Of a stretch of DNA of 64,000 nt, positions 25,927 through 36,036 are shown piece by piece. How positions within the stretch are numbered: the first letter of the stretch is position 1; each line of letters begins with the position of its first letter. The stretch comes from Dysgonomonas mossii DSM 22836 (GTDB taxonomy: Bacteria; Bacteroidota; Bacteroidia; Bacteroidales; Dysgonomonadaceae). The stretch covers positions 62,001 through 126,000 of the forward strand of contig NZ_GL892011.1 of the NCBI RefSeq assembly GCF_000213575.1, read 5' to 3'. The translations under genes and the position numbers were made by a program. Under the pieces are notes generated by a model that saw nothing but the letters and a program-made list of their open reading frames with translations, was not told the DNA's origin and ran no database searches.

Positions 25927-28272
25927 ATGAAACGTATATTTTATATAATTATTATCATAATGGTTTCCGTAAATACTTTTGCTCAGAACAAAAGTATGAC
26001 CGATACTGTATATTCTATTAAGGAAGTTGAGGTACTGGCTGCATCCAAAAAGAAAGTAGAGATAGGAAAACTGAATGTTCCTTTACAATATCTACCAATG
26101 TCAGTAAGTACAGTTTCTTACAAAGATCTAGAAATAAGAGGAATCTCAAATATTGAAGATGCTGTGAAATTTTTACCCGGTGTAAGAATGAATACCAGCT
26201 ATGGAACCTTTCAGACGCTTTATGTACGAGGTATGACTTATACACCCATTATGATTGACGGTGTAAGAGATGAGCGGACTATGATAAATTCATACCCCTT
26301 TTCAGATCTTACCAATGTAGAATCTATGGAACTTTTGAAAGGACCTGCTTCTGTATTGTATGGGCATTCTGTATTGGGAGGAGTATTGAATATTGTAAGA
26401 AAATCACCGACTTCCCAAACTGTAGTTAATATGAAAATGTCGTATGGCAGTTGGAACAACAAGCAGGCAAATATGGATTTTGGAGGTAACCTTGCCGGTC
26501 CGGTGAATTACCGTGCAAATTTTAATTATGGAGATCAGGATGGATGGCGTTCTACAGGCAACAAGCGATTTTCCGGATATTTAGCTCTTAGTGCAGAAAT
26601 TGATGCGACAAGCAAAATTGATGTAAGAGGAGGTTTTCATCGCGATTGGTATGGTACTGAAACAGGACTTCCTCCTGTGATGATGGCCGATGTATATAAA
26701 GTAGATGGGACTCTTTACTTGAAGACAGGGCAAGAAATTCCGGGGTTAAATGAAAAGAAGAGATATAATAATGAATCTGATTTTCTTAAGAACAACGGAT
26801 GGGATATATCAGGAAAGTATGAGAAAAAAATAAGTAAGTCTATGAAACTAACAAATTATTTATCATACAAATACGACGACATAAACTATCTGGGGACAGA
26901 AGAACTCAGCTATTTGTACAGTATGGATCCTGTATACAAACATTATATAGATAAGGGGACTTACAAGATGTATATCAACCTCGACTCTGTTCAGCTTACA
27001 TATCCTTTGCGTTTTTCTCATATAGCTAAAACTCTAGGAAACCAACTAGAGATATCCGGCGATTTTTATACAGGGAATATCAAACACAATTTCATAGGAG
27101 GTTATTCCTTTTCTCAAATGTTTCGCAATTCATATACAGGCTACAATAATGCTCCGGAAAACGATAAATTCAATAGCGAATATGATATCTATGGCCCTGG
27201 AATATACTCTGTTATAGCTGTAAATAACCCTCAGAGCATGGGATATATGAAATCAAAGTTTAGTAAAGCAATTATAACAAAAGATTATACACACGGAATC
27301 TATTTTCAGGATTTAATAGAGTTCCACGAAAAATTCAAATTTTTGTTGGCCGCAAGATATGATATGTACAAATATATGCGTACCGGGGCAAATACTTATG
27401 ATGGCATACGTAAATATCACAAATCAGAGCAAACCCCATATAGTATTGCGACCAATTCTGCATTTACATACCGTGCCGGAATCGTATTTATACCTATATC
27501 CGAGCTTTCTATTTACACATCGGCAGCGTCTTATTTTCGTCCTTCTCGTACATTCCCTGCTGCAAATACAATTTATCTGAACAAAAATGGTAGTGAAATA
27601 GATATTGAAAGCGGAAAAGGGATTTTCGATCCGGAACAAGGTTATCAGTTTGAAGCAGGTACCCGATATACTTATAAAAGCATTTTACAGGCATCGGCCA
27701 GTGTTTTTTACATTCGAAAGAATGATATTGTAAGAAGCTTTGGACGGTTAAGTGTAGGTTCTGATGCAAATGGAAATCCTGTAATGAAGTCAATCGTTGG
27801 ACAGGTAGGAAGTGAAGAATCCAAAGGGTTTGATATTGAAGTGGCTATTACACCAACTCATTTTTCTTCTTTCAATTTGGGATATTCTTACACAGATACA
27901 AAAACTCTTGATATACAACCCAACAAGTATGTAAAGATAGATACTCAGAATATAACATTGGTTCCTCACAATACATTTTATGCATACGGAAATATTGTTG
28001 TTCCGAAAGGAGTTTTCAGCGGTTTGTCATACAACCTAAGCATATCTTTTATGGATAAGGTATATACGAATTATGCTAAAAGTATGTCTTTCTCATCGTA
28101 CTGGCTCACAGATATGGGCATTTCTTATCCATTAAAAAATGGTATAAGGCTTTCGGGAAATGTAAACAATGTATTTGATAAGAAATATAGTAATCAGGCT
28201 GTCTACGGTACACAACGTGTTCCGGGTATGCCTCGCAACTTTATGCTATCATTGGCATATAGCCTTAGATAA
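25927..28272 (+). CDS. TonB-dependent siderophore-type receptor (FhuA/FoxA-like)
   Basis: A 781-residue outer-membrane receptor. Signal peptide (1-19), plug (about 45-170) with LYVRGMTYTPIMIDGVRD and ELLKGPASVLYGHSVLGGV, which is the KGPASxLYG block typical of ferric-siderophore receptors, then a barrel ending with PRNFMLSLAYSLR. It sits in the riboswitch 2 operon between cbiK and a PepSY protein. Its place suggests uptake of a corrinoid, cobalt chelate or tetrapyrrole instead of iron; this is inference. The receptor type itself is confident. Confidence 0.88.
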   Translation: MKRIFYIIIIIMVSVNTFAQNKSMTDTVYSIKEVEVLAASKKKVEIGKLNVPLQYLPMSVSTVSYKDLEIRGISNIEDAVKFLPGVRMNTSYGTFQTLYVRGMTYTPIMIDGVRDERTMINSYPFSDLTNVESMELLKGPASVLYGHSVLGGVLNIVRKSPTSQTVVNMKMSYGSWNNKQANMDFGGNLAGPVNYRANFNYGDQDGWRSTGNKRFSGYLALSAEIDATSKIDVRGGFHRDWYGTETGLPPVMMADVYKVDGTLYLKTGQEIPGLNEKKRYNNESDFLKNNGWDISGKYEKKISKSMKLTNYLSYKYDDINYLGTEELSYLYSMDPVYKHYIDKGTYKMYINLDSVQLTYPLRFSHIAKTLGNQLEISGDFYTGNIKHNFIGGYSFSQMFRNSYTGYNNAPENDKFNSEYDIYGPGIYSVIAVNNPQSMGYMKSKFSKAIITKDYTHGIYFQDLIEFHEKFKFLLAARYDMYKYMRTGANTYDGIRKYHKSEQTPYSIATNSAFTYRAGIVFIPISELSIYTSAASYFRPSRTFPAANTIYLNKNGSEIDIESGKGIFDPEQGYQFEAGTRYTYKSILQASASVFYIRKNDIVRSFGRLSVGSDANGNPVMKSIVGQVGSEESKGFDIEVAITPTHFSSFNLGYSYTDTKTLDIQPNKYVKIDTQNITLVPHNTFYAYGNIVVPKGVFSGLSYNLSISFMDKVYTNYAKSMSFSSYWLTDMGISYPLKNGIRLSGNVNNVFDKKYSNQAVYGTQRVPGMPRNFMLSLAYSLR

Positions 28273-28274
28273 AT

Positions 28275-29777
28275 ATGTTCAAAAGAATATTATATTCTAC
28301 ACACAGAATACTGGGGACTATTCTCAGTATTCTGTTCGTTGTTTGGTTCTTGTCTGGATTTGTGATGATTTATCATACATTTCCTCGTGTATCTAATATC
28401 GATAGATATGCACACATGGATATCCTACCCCCGAATATTCTATCTCCAGATTCAGCTGTAAAATCCTTATCGGAAGGAACAACATTCACCAAACTCTCGC
28501 TAAGATCGTATGCCGGAAAACCTTTTTTTGAAACCATGTCAAAAGAAGGCACTACCCAAATATCTGCGGATAGTGGAGCAGTATCGAATAAAATAGAAAT
28601 AACACCATCTTTTCGTCAGATAGAAGAGTATGCTAAAAAATGGTGTAATGCAGATATTGTAAAAGTAGATACCCTTCGCAAACTTGAACAATGGATTCCT
28701 TTTAGCTATCTAAAGAAAGATTTTCCTATTTATAAGTTCTATTTTGGAGATCAGGATAAACATCAACTTTATATCTCTTCGCAAACAGGAGACGCATTAC
28801 AATTTACAAATAAAGATAATCGTTTCTGGTCATGGCTGGGTGCAATTCCCCATTGGATATATTTTACTTCATTAAGGCAAAATGCAAAACTCTGGACTGA
28901 TGTAATAACCTGTTTATCTGGCATAGGCTGTATTGTATGCATTGCAGGTATCATTATAGGTATACGTTCGTACATCATACAGTATCGTAAAAAAAAGAAA
29001 TGGGGAAGCCCGTATCGAAAATTTGCATATAAATGGCATCATATCATGGGCTTTGTTTTCGGGATATTTGTTTTCACGTTTACTTTTAGTGGAATGATGT
29101 CTTTAAACGATGTTCCCGATTGGATTGCAAAAGTACACAATCCATCCATAGAGGAAAGTATACTTCTACCCCACCCTGTTATTCTTCAGGACTACAAACT
29201 GAATGTTCAAAAAGTTGTAGAGGCTTATTCGGGAGAGATAAAGAGTATAGAATGGGCGTATTTCGGGCAAAAACCATTATACAAAGCTATCGTAGGAAAG
29301 AAACTGTTAACAATAGATGCTTCGGAAGATAGCCTTAAGCTTCTAAATCTCAAAGAACCGGATATAAAGACTAATCTGACTCAGGTGCACAGTGAGCCGA
29401 TGAAAATATCATTAATGAACGAATATGATAACTATTACGTTGGCTTAACAGACCATCTCCCATTACCTGTATATAAAGTAGAGGTGGCTGATGCTGACAA
29501 CAGTACTTATTATATTAATCATAAAAATGGGAATGTTCGATATTTTAATACCAACAGTAAGGTTCACAAATGGACTTATCAGGCATTTCATAGTTACAAA
29601 ACGGGATTCTTTGCAAAGCATCCTATCCTATGGAATATCGCAATGTGGATAACATTGATAGGCGGTACATTCGTTTCTATTACGGGTGTATGGCTGGGAA
29701 TAAAATTTATTATAAGAAAAGTAAGGAAGTTTAAGAAATCTCTTTGTCTCAAAAGAAAAGATGATAAATCATTTTAA
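28275..29777 (+). CDS. PepSY-associated transmembrane protein (PiuB-like)
   Basis: A 500-residue inner-membrane protein of the PepSY_TM family. Four or so membrane helices are visible: one at the N-terminus (residues 10-33, beginning with the HRILGT segment), a pair near residues 195-280 with KWHHIMGFVFGIFVFTFTFSGM, and one near the C-terminus (WNIAMWITLIGGTFVSITGVWLG). Periplasmic PepSY-like domains lie between. Relatives near siderophore receptors reduce or unload ferric siderophores. Here it follows a siderophore-type receptor by two bases in a cobalamin operon, which suggests redox handling of the imported metal complex (inference). Confidence 0.87.
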   Translation: MFKRILYSTHRILGTILSILFVVWFLSGFVMIYHTFPRVSNIDRYAHMDILPPNILSPDSAVKSLSEGTTFTKLSLRSYAGKPFFETMSKEGTTQISADSGAVSNKIEITPSFRQIEEYAKKWCNADIVKVDTLRKLEQWIPFSYLKKDFPIYKFYFGDQDKHQLYISSQTGDALQFTNKDNRFWSWLGAIPHWIYFTSLRQNAKLWTDVITCLSGIGCIVCIAGIIIGIRSYIIQYRKKKKWGSPYRKFAYKWHHIMGFVFGIFVFTFTFSGMMSLNDVPDWIAKVHNPSIEESILLPHPVILQDYKLNVQKVVEAYSGEIKSIEWAYFGQKPLYKAIVGKKLLTIDASEDSLKLLNLKEPDIKTNLTQVHSEPMKISLMNEYDNYYVGLTDHLPLPVYKVEVADADNSTYYINHKNGNVRYFNTNSKVHKWTYQAFHSYKTGFFAKHPILWNIAMWITLIGGTFVSITGVWLGIKFIIRKVRKFKKSLCLKRKDDKSF

Positions 29778-29778
29778 T

Positions 29779-31188
29779 ATGTCGACAGGAAAAATAATAG
29801 TTGCAGGGATAGGCCCGGGGGCGAAGGAAGATATAACCCCGGCTGTATTCGATGCCATTCGTATATCGGATGTGATTGTAGGTTATAAATACTATTTTCA
29901 GTTTATAGAAGATATTATTAAGCCCGACAGCCTCTGTATCGATACAGGTATGAAGAAAGAAAAGGAACGGGCTAAAGAAGCTTTCCGATATGCAGAACAA
30001 GGCAAAACGGTCTGTGTAATCAGTTCGGGAGATGCAGGCATTTACGGAATGGCTCCGCTTGTTTATGAGATGAAGAAGGAGAAACAAAGCCCGATTGAGA
30101 TTGAAGTATTGCCGGGTATTAGTGCTTTCCAAAAAGCCGCTGCTTTATTAGGAGCTCCAATAGGACATGACTTCTGCATCATTTCACTATCCGATCTAAT
30201 GACACCCTGGGCTAGGATAGAAAAAAGAATTATAGCCGCAGCTTCTGCTGACTTTGTTACAGCAATTTATAACCCTAAGAGTAATGGACGCTACTGGCAG
30301 ATACACCGCCTGATAGAATTGTTCAGAGAGGAGCGTTCACCCGAAACACCTATCGGCTATATCCGTCAGGCCGGACGTAACGAACAGCAGATTAATGTGA
30401 CAACTTTGGGTGAGTTTTATCCCGAAGAAATAGATATGTTTACTATTGTTATTATAGGTAATTCTCAGTCTTATATCTTCGGTGAAAATCATATCGTGAC
30501 ACCTCGTGGATATTACAGAGAAGAAAAGAACGAAGATATAGGCATCGGACAGGATATTATGATACGCAGTTTCCGTACTATCGAAGGCGAATTGAAGAAC
30601 AAGAATATATTATTGGATAAGAAATGGGCTTTACTTCATGCTATTCATACGACAGCCGATTTCGATATGGAAAATATCCTATATACGGATGAAAGAGCGG
30701 TTGAAAAGCTTCATTATGAATTTGCAAATGGTAACGTAAGAACTATTATTACAGATGTTACGATGGTTGCTTCGGGTATTCGCAAGGGGGCTTTGGAGCG
30801 ATTGAGTATAGATGTAAAATGTTATCTGCATGACGAACGAGTGGCTGAATTGGCTAAGCTGAAAGGTATAACTCGTACACAAGCAGGTATTCGTTTGGCT
30901 GTGGAAGAATATCCCAATGCTCTCTTTGTATTTGGAAATGCACCAACTGCGTTGATGGAACTATGCGAACTAACACGAAAAGATAAGGCAAAACCTGCGG
31001 GAATAATAGCAGCGCCCGTTGGCTTCGTAAATGTATGTGAATCAAAGCATATGGTCAAGCCTTTTACCGATGTGCCCAAGCTAATAATTGAAGGGCGTAA
31101 AGGAGGAAGTAATCTGGCTGCAACATTAGTAAACGCCATTCTTACCTTTAATGATGCGGAACAATTAAAACCGGGAAGAGACGTATAA
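29779..31188 (+). CDS. Fusion of cobalt-precorrin-3 C17-methyltransferase (CbiH) and cobalt-precorrin-8 methylmutase (CbiC)
   Basis: Two enzymes in one chain. Residues 1 to about 245 are a SAM-dependent tetrapyrrole methylase (IVAGIGPGAKEDITP, VCVISSGDAGIYGMAP, VLPGISAFQKAAALLGAPI, AIYNPKSNGRYWQI), which methylates C17 with ring contraction. Residues about 260-470 are CbiC (RSFRTIEGEL, IHTTADFDM with the catalytic His, ITDVTMVASGI, PAGIIAAPVGFVNVCESK), which migrates a methyl from C11 to C12. The steps are not consecutive, so the fusion is for coordination and not channelling between neighbours. I take the second ATG (MSTGKIIVAGIG) because it begins the domain and lies one base after the PepSY stop. 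Confidence 0.94.
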   Translation: MSTGKIIVAGIGPGAKEDITPAVFDAIRISDVIVGYKYYFQFIEDIIKPDSLCIDTGMKKEKERAKEAFRYAEQGKTVCVISSGDAGIYGMAPLVYEMKKEKQSPIEIEVLPGISAFQKAAALLGAPIGHDFCIISLSDLMTPWARIEKRIIAAASADFVTAIYNPKSNGRYWQIHRLIELFREERSPETPIGYIRQAGRNEQQINVTTLGEFYPEEIDMFTIVIIGNSQSYIFGENHIVTPRGYYREEKNEDIGIGQDIMIRSFRTIEGELKNKNILLDKKWALLHAIHTTADFDMENILYTDERAVEKLHYEFANGNVRTIITDVTMVASGIRKGALERLSIDVKCYLHDERVAELAKLKGITRTQAGIRLAVEEYPNALFVFGNAPTALMELCELTRKDKAKPAGIIAAPVGFVNVCESKHMVKPFTDVPKLIIEGRKGGSNLAATLVNAILTFNDAEQLKPGRDV

Positions 31189-31198
31189 AGTGATCGTT

Positions 31199-32392
31199 AT
31201 GAAATTTTATGTAATAGGTATAGATGATAATCAAAGCCAATATTTCAACCCCGAAATACTGGACATTATTAATAACCATTCTGTTTTTTCAGGAGGGGCA
31301 AGACATTATGAGATTGTTAAGCCTCTTTTGCCGGAAAGCTCATCTTGGATAAATATAACAATACCTTTATCTGCTGTTTTTGAACAATATAGTAAATATA
31401 AAGAAATTGTAGTTTTTGCTTCAGGTGACCCGCTGTTTTTTGGTTTTGCAAATACAATTCAACGAGAAATGGCGGATGCAGAAATTGTTCTTTATCCATT
31501 TTTCAATTCTTTACAATTATTGGCACACCGCTTACTGATACCTTATCAGGATATGCATATTGTCTCACTTACAGGCCGAGCATGGGATAAACTCGATGAA
31601 GCCTTAATTCTAGGATACGATAAGATAGGCGTACTGACAGACAATAAAGAACATACACCATCTGCGATTATTCAACGAATGCTTGACTATGGTTATGACA
31701 ACTACAAGGTTAGTATTGGGGAATTGTTGGGAAATAAAGAAAAAGAGAAAGTCACAACATGGGAACTAAAAGATGTTGTAGATAAGAAATTTTCTTTTCC
31801 GAACAATCTTATTCTAAAAAGGACAATCAGCCGATACCGCCCTTTGGGTATTCCCGAAAATGATTTTCATCTTTTGAATGGACGAGCAAAAATGATAACC
31901 AAAATGCCTATACGTTTGTTGTCTCTTAGTTTGTTGGAGTTGAGAGATAAAACAGTTTTGTGGGATATCGGATTTTGTACAGGTTCTGTCTCTATCGAGG
32001 CAAAGATGCAGTTTCCACACCTTAAAGTATTGGCTTTTGAGAAGAGGGAGGAAGGCAAAGAGTTGATAGAAAGGAACTCTAGTAAGTTCGGAATCCCAGG
32101 TATTCATTCCTTTATAGGAGATTTTACCGATATGGATATTACTGCTCTGCCAACACCCGATGCGGTATTTATAGGAGGGCATGGAGGCAAGATGAATGAA
32201 ATAATGAGAAAGATATCCACTGTTATCAACCCCGAAGGAGTTATTGTTTTCAACTCTGTATCGGTAGATAGTAAAGAGATGTTTCTTCAAGCTATCGAAA
32301 AGAATAATCTGCAATTGGAACAATGTATTGCTATCAAAGTTGACGATTTTAATACGATAGAAGTAATGAAAGCTAAAAAAATATCAGAATGA
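31199..32392 (+). CDS. Cobalt-precorrin-6B/7 methyltransferase CbiE-CbiT fusion (CobL-like)
   Basis: Methylates C5 and C15 and decarboxylates the C12 acetate. N-terminal CbiE tetrapyrrole methylase (about residues 1-200; VFASGDPLFFGFA, HIVSLTGRAWDKL) and C-terminal CbiT class I methyltransferase (about 205-400; VLWDIGFCTGSVSIEAKM is the SAM loop, then AFEKREEG and PDAVFIGGHGG). The usual GTGS loop reads GFCTGSVSIE. The ATG at 31199 is preferred over the GTG three codons earlier since MKFYVIGI opens the fold. The stop overlaps the next start (ATGA). Confidence 0.94.
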   Translation: MKFYVIGIDDNQSQYFNPEILDIINNHSVFSGGARHYEIVKPLLPESSSWINITIPLSAVFEQYSKYKEIVVFASGDPLFFGFANTIQREMADAEIVLYPFFNSLQLLAHRLLIPYQDMHIVSLTGRAWDKLDEALILGYDKIGVLTDNKEHTPSAIIQRMLDYGYDNYKVSIGELLGNKEKEKVTTWELKDVVDKKFSFPNNLILKRTISRYRPLGIPENDFHLLNGRAKMITKMPIRLLSLSLLELRDKTVLWDIGFCTGSVSIEAKMQFPHLKVLAFEKREEGKELIERNSSKFGIPGIHSFIGDFTDMDITALPTPDAVFIGGHGGKMNEIMRKISTVINPEGVIVFNSVSVDSKEMFLQAIEKNNLQLEQCIAIKVDDFNTIEVMKAKKISE

Positions 32393-34206
32393 AGAATGCT
32401 ATAATATTAACATCAGAAAGTAGTTTGCAAATAGCTAGAACTATTCAGAACGAACTAGACAAAACTGTAATATTCACCAAAGCCGACATTGAAGGAACAA
32501 TTCAGATATCATCTATAAATAGTTGTATAAGTGATATTTTAGATGAAGTAAAATCAATTATTTTTATCGGAGCAATGGGTATCTGTGTGCGAAGTATTGC
32601 TCCATATATAAAAGATAAGCATACCGACCCTGCCATTGTAAATATAGATAGTACCGGGAAATATGTTATCTCTGTTCTTTCCGGCCATGTGGGAGGAGCA
32701 AATAACTTGACTCAACGTATTGCTCATATATTAGGAGCTGAGGCTATTCTTACTACTCAGAGCGATAATACTAATTTATGGGCATTAGATATCCTTGGCG
32801 AAAAATATGGATGGACAACTACATCAAATACCGCTAATTTCAATGAGCCGTTAACTACGTTTGTCAATAAAAAAACGACAGCTCTCCTACTCGATATAAA
32901 TGATGAAGGAACTCAATATCTCGAACGTACAATCCCTGAACATGTAAAGGTATATTATAGCTATAAGGATATTAATCTGTCAGAATATAAGCTCCTGATT
33001 GCCGTTACGCCTTATCGCTATCCACTAACAGATATTCAGACAATTTATTATCATCCGAAGGTTTTACACCTGGGTGTTGGTTGTCGCAAGGAGTGTAAGC
33101 CTGATGGTATCAGCGAATATATAACAGAAGCCTTAAATAACAATAATATGGCTATAGCTTCTATTAAAGATGTTTCATCGATAGATATAAAGAAAGACGA
33201 ACCTTTGCTAAAAGTACTTCAATCTCATTTTATGAGTATTCCTGTAAATATTTACACAGCGAATGAACTGAAAGATATTGAAGTTGCCAATCCATCCGAA
33301 AAGGTTGAAGAAGTAACTACTGTGGCAGGTGTAGCTGAATCTTCGGCTATAAAAAGCGCAGGCGGAGGCTTTCTTATACTCGAAAAACAAAAGGGAAAAC
33401 TGAGCGACGGGAATGATTTTACATTTGCCATAGCAATAGACAGAAAGGTAATTCGTCAGGGACATATTGAGATTGTTGGAGCAGGTCCGGGTGACCCTGA
33501 TTTAATTTCAGTAAAAGGGCGTCATTTCTTAGAAGCAGCCGATCTTATTCTATATGCTGGAAGCCTTGTACCTGTAGAACTGACTTTTTGTGCTAAACAG
33601 GGAGCGACAGTGCGTAGTTCTGCTTCTATGGATTTAGAAGAACAGTTTGAGATAATGAAAGAATTCTATGATAAAGGTAAACTGGTTGTTCGTTTACATA
33701 CCGGAGATCCATGTATCTATGGTGCTATTCAAGAGCAAATGGCATTCTTCGACAAGTATAACATGTCCTACCATATTACACCAGGTATCTCATCTTTTCT
33801 GGCTGCTGCCGCTGCTTTAGAATCACAATTTACTATCCCGGAAAAAGTACAGACAATCATTCTGACAAGAGGAGAAGGACGAACACCTATGCCGGAAAAA
33901 GAAAAGTTACATTTGCTGGCACGTTCACAAAGTACAATGTGTATTTTCTTGAGTGCGTCAGTCGTAGATCAGGTTCAGCAGGAACTTATGGAACATTATC
34001 CACCAGAAACCCCTGTTGCGGCTTGTTATAAGCTGACTTGGAAAGATGAAAAGATATATCGCGGAGAACTAAAATACTTAGCTAAAATTGTCAAAGAAAA
34101 TAAACTAACCTTGACAACAATGATAGTTGTAGGAGAAGCTATCGGAAATCGTCAGGGATTGTCTAAGCTTTATTCACATCAGTTTAAGCACTTGTTTCGG
34201 TCTTAG
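32389..34206 (+). CDS. Fusion of CbiG (cobalt-precorrin-5A hydrolase) and CbiF (C11-methyltransferase)
   Basis: Residues 1 to about 340 are CbiG, which opens the delta-lactone and releases acetaldehyde (IIFIGAMGICVRSIAP, LSGHVGGANNLTQRIA, LHLGVGCRKEC, GGFLILEKQKGK-like C-terminus). Residues about 350-605 are CbiF/CobM (IEIVGAGPGDPDLISVKG, YAGSLVP, VRLHTGDPCIYGAIQEQM, ITPGISSFLAAAAALE, RGEGRTPMPEKE). These act one after the other, CbiF forming cobalt-precorrin-5A for CbiG, so channelling is plausible. Last gene of the riboswitch 2 operon; it converges with cbiJ-cbiD six bases away. Confidence 0.95.
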   Translation: MKNAIILTSESSLQIARTIQNELDKTVIFTKADIEGTIQISSINSCISDILDEVKSIIFIGAMGICVRSIAPYIKDKHTDPAIVNIDSTGKYVISVLSGHVGGANNLTQRIAHILGAEAILTTQSDNTNLWALDILGEKYGWTTTSNTANFNEPLTTFVNKKTTALLLDINDEGTQYLERTIPEHVKVYYSYKDINLSEYKLLIAVTPYRYPLTDIQTIYYHPKVLHLGVGCRKECKPDGISEYITEALNNNNMAIASIKDVSSIDIKKDEPLLKVLQSHFMSIPVNIYTANELKDIEVANPSEKVEEVTTVAGVAESSAIKSAGGGFLILEKQKGKLSDGNDFTFAIAIDRKVIRQGHIEIVGAGPGDPDLISVKGRHFLEAADLILYAGSLVPVELTFCAKQGATVRSSASMDLEEQFEIMKEFYDKGKLVVRLHTGDPCIYGAIQEQMAFFDKYNMSYHITPGISSFLAAAAALESQFTIPEKVQTIILTRGEGRTPMPEKEKLHLLARSQSTMCIFLSASVVDQVQQELMEHYPPETPVAACYKLTWKDEKIYRGELKYLAKIVKENKLTLTTMIVVGEAIGNRQGLSKLYSHQFKHLFRS

Positions 34207-34212
34207 TAAAGC

Positions 34213-36036
34213 TCATTGCTTGATATTACCAAACTCATCAATTAATAAGATATCTAGTGTGCCATTGGGAAATAAAGGAATACATACTTGATGGCACTTT
34301 CTTACTATCAACGAAAAGAATGTAGCTTCTGTTTTCGGAATAACATCCCATAACTGCCGAGCCATAGTTATTTGTTGTATAGCGGCCATTGTTGTTTCTG
34401 AACAACCGGCTTCCTTTGCTAAAGCCGAAATAAACTCCTTATTCATAACTACTTTTTTACTATGGGTATCTAATGAACCTTCAGCTAATTTAACAGCTTT
34501 ACCTATCATTATACCCATTGTAAGACGCTCAAAACCTAATTCTGAAGCAGCAATAATAGTTTCTCCTATAAAGTTACCATAATGAATAAATGCTTGTGGT
34601 GGCAAATTGGGATATTGTTGTTTTACAAATCGTTCGCTTTTAGCACCTGAATTCACAACCACATTTTTACATCCTAATGCTTTAGCGACTTGCATTTCGC
34701 GACGGATAGAGGCTATAAAGGCTTCCGAAGAGAAAGGTTTTACAATGCCCGATGTTCCGATAATGGATATACCTCCTGTTATTCCAAGCTTCGGATTAAA
34801 TGTTCTTAATGCAATTTCTTCACCTTTCGGTACAGATATAGTAACGTCTATTCCTGTCTTTAACCCCTGTTCCGACAATTTATCCTGATAATGGCGCATC
34901 ACTTTGAAAAGTTCTCGTTTCATCATCATTCGAGGAGTTTTATTGATAGCAGGGCCTCCTATCTCAAGACCTAAACCGGGTAAGGTAACTACTCCAATTC
35001 CTTTTCCTTGCAGAAAACGAACTCCTTTATGTTCTTGGGTTAATTGTACAGTAGATACTATCTCGTGTCCGTTAGTAACATCCGGATCGTCTCCTGCATC
35101 CTTTATCACAGAGCAACTCGCAAGACTATCTTCTAATATAGTCGAATGAATGGAAAGTTTTATCCATTCTCCATTTGGAAGAGTTATGCTGATTTTTGTT
35201 TGATTTTCCTTGGTTAATAATGCAGTTAAAGCAGCTTTAGTTGCAGCCGTAGCACACGTGCCGGTAGTGTATCCGGTTTTAAGATCAAAGAATTCAGGCA
35301 GAAGTTTTTCTATCTGCTTTCTTAATCCATTCTCACCATAGACAGAAATAAAATCAGGAGAAAGAACTGGACGTTTCACGACAAGAACGGGAATATTCAG
35401 TTTCCTGGCTGCGAGAACCTTCTCTTTGAAGCCACCGGATTTCCCACTCTCTTTTGTTATGATTGCCTGAGGCTTGAACTTCTCAAAGAGTAAGGTTTCA
35501 TCTCCACCTTGTTGATAATATAAAACCTGTTCAATTGGAAAATTCTCTTTCTGGATAATAGAGCGTGATTCGTCTCTATCTAATATTCTGAACCAGCAAT
35601 TATGCTTCTGCCAGTAGGGTTTTAGTTTAGCAACAGTATTTACTCCGGTTAGGGCAAGCAAATTATCTATATTATTTTTTTCTAGGTGCTCAATAGCTTC
35701 ATTATAAGCCCCAAACCAAAGCAAATCTTTTTCATGTTTGGGATAGCTGCGTTCATATCTGACAACCGGGATATTCAATTCACGAGAAGCTTCTGCTATA
35801 TTCTGATGCAATACTTCTGCAAAAGGATGCGCTGCATCTATAATTAGCTTTATAGCTTTCTCTTTGCAAAAATCGATTATATCTTTTTCATCTAGACCTC
35901 CAGTAATATGGCTACCATGTGCTGTTTCTATTTTCTGTGATTTGGTTTTAGTTGAATAATAGAAAAGCTTGGCTGCACTTTCACAAACGGCAACAACTTT
36001 ACGGCCTTCTGTCGTTCCTCCAAATATAAGTATCAT
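34213..36036 (-). CDS. Fusion of cobalt-precorrin-6A reductase (CbiJ) and cobalt-precorrin-5B C1-methyltransferase (CbiD)
   Basis: Residues 1 to about 245 are CbiJ/CobK (ILIFGGTTEGRKV, IDAAHPFAEVLHQNI, VVRYERSYP, LLALTGVNTV, ITKESGKSGGFKEKV). Residues about 250-607 are CbiD (LKTGYTTGTCATAATKAAL, ITLPNGEW, VIKDAGDDPDVTNG, RELFKVMRHY). CbiD makes the substrate that CbiJ reduces, so the fusion joins consecutive steps. The start overlaps the ABC ATPase stop by four bases, so it is the last gene of the minus-strand cobalamin operon. Confidence 0.95.
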   Translation of the reverse strand: MILIFGGTTEGRKVVAVCESAAKLFYYSTKTKSQKIETAHGSHITGGLDEKDIIDFCKEKAIKLIIDAAHPFAEVLHQNIAEASRELNIPVVRYERSYPKHEKDLLWFGAYNEAIEHLEKNNIDNLLALTGVNTVAKLKPYWQKHNCWFRILDRDESRSIIQKENFPIEQVLYYQQGGDETLLFEKFKPQAIITKESGKSGGFKEKVLAARKLNIPVLVVKRPVLSPDFISVYGENGLRKQIEKLLPEFFDLKTGYTTGTCATAATKAALTALLTKENQTKISITLPNGEWIKLSIHSTILEDSLASCSVIKDAGDDPDVTNGHEIVSTVQLTQEHKGVRFLQGKGIGVVTLPGLGLEIGGPAINKTPRMMMKRELFKVMRHYQDKLSEQGLKTGIDVTISVPKGEEIALRTFNPKLGITGGISIIGTSGIVKPFSSEAFIASIRREMQVAKALGCKNVVVNSGAKSERFVKQQYPNLPPQAFIHYGNFIGETIIAASELGFERLTMGIMIGKAVKLAEGSLDTHSKKVVMNKEFISALAKEAGCSETTMAAIQQITMARQLWDVIPKTEATFFSLIVRKCHQVCIPLFPNGTLDILLIDEFGNIKQ

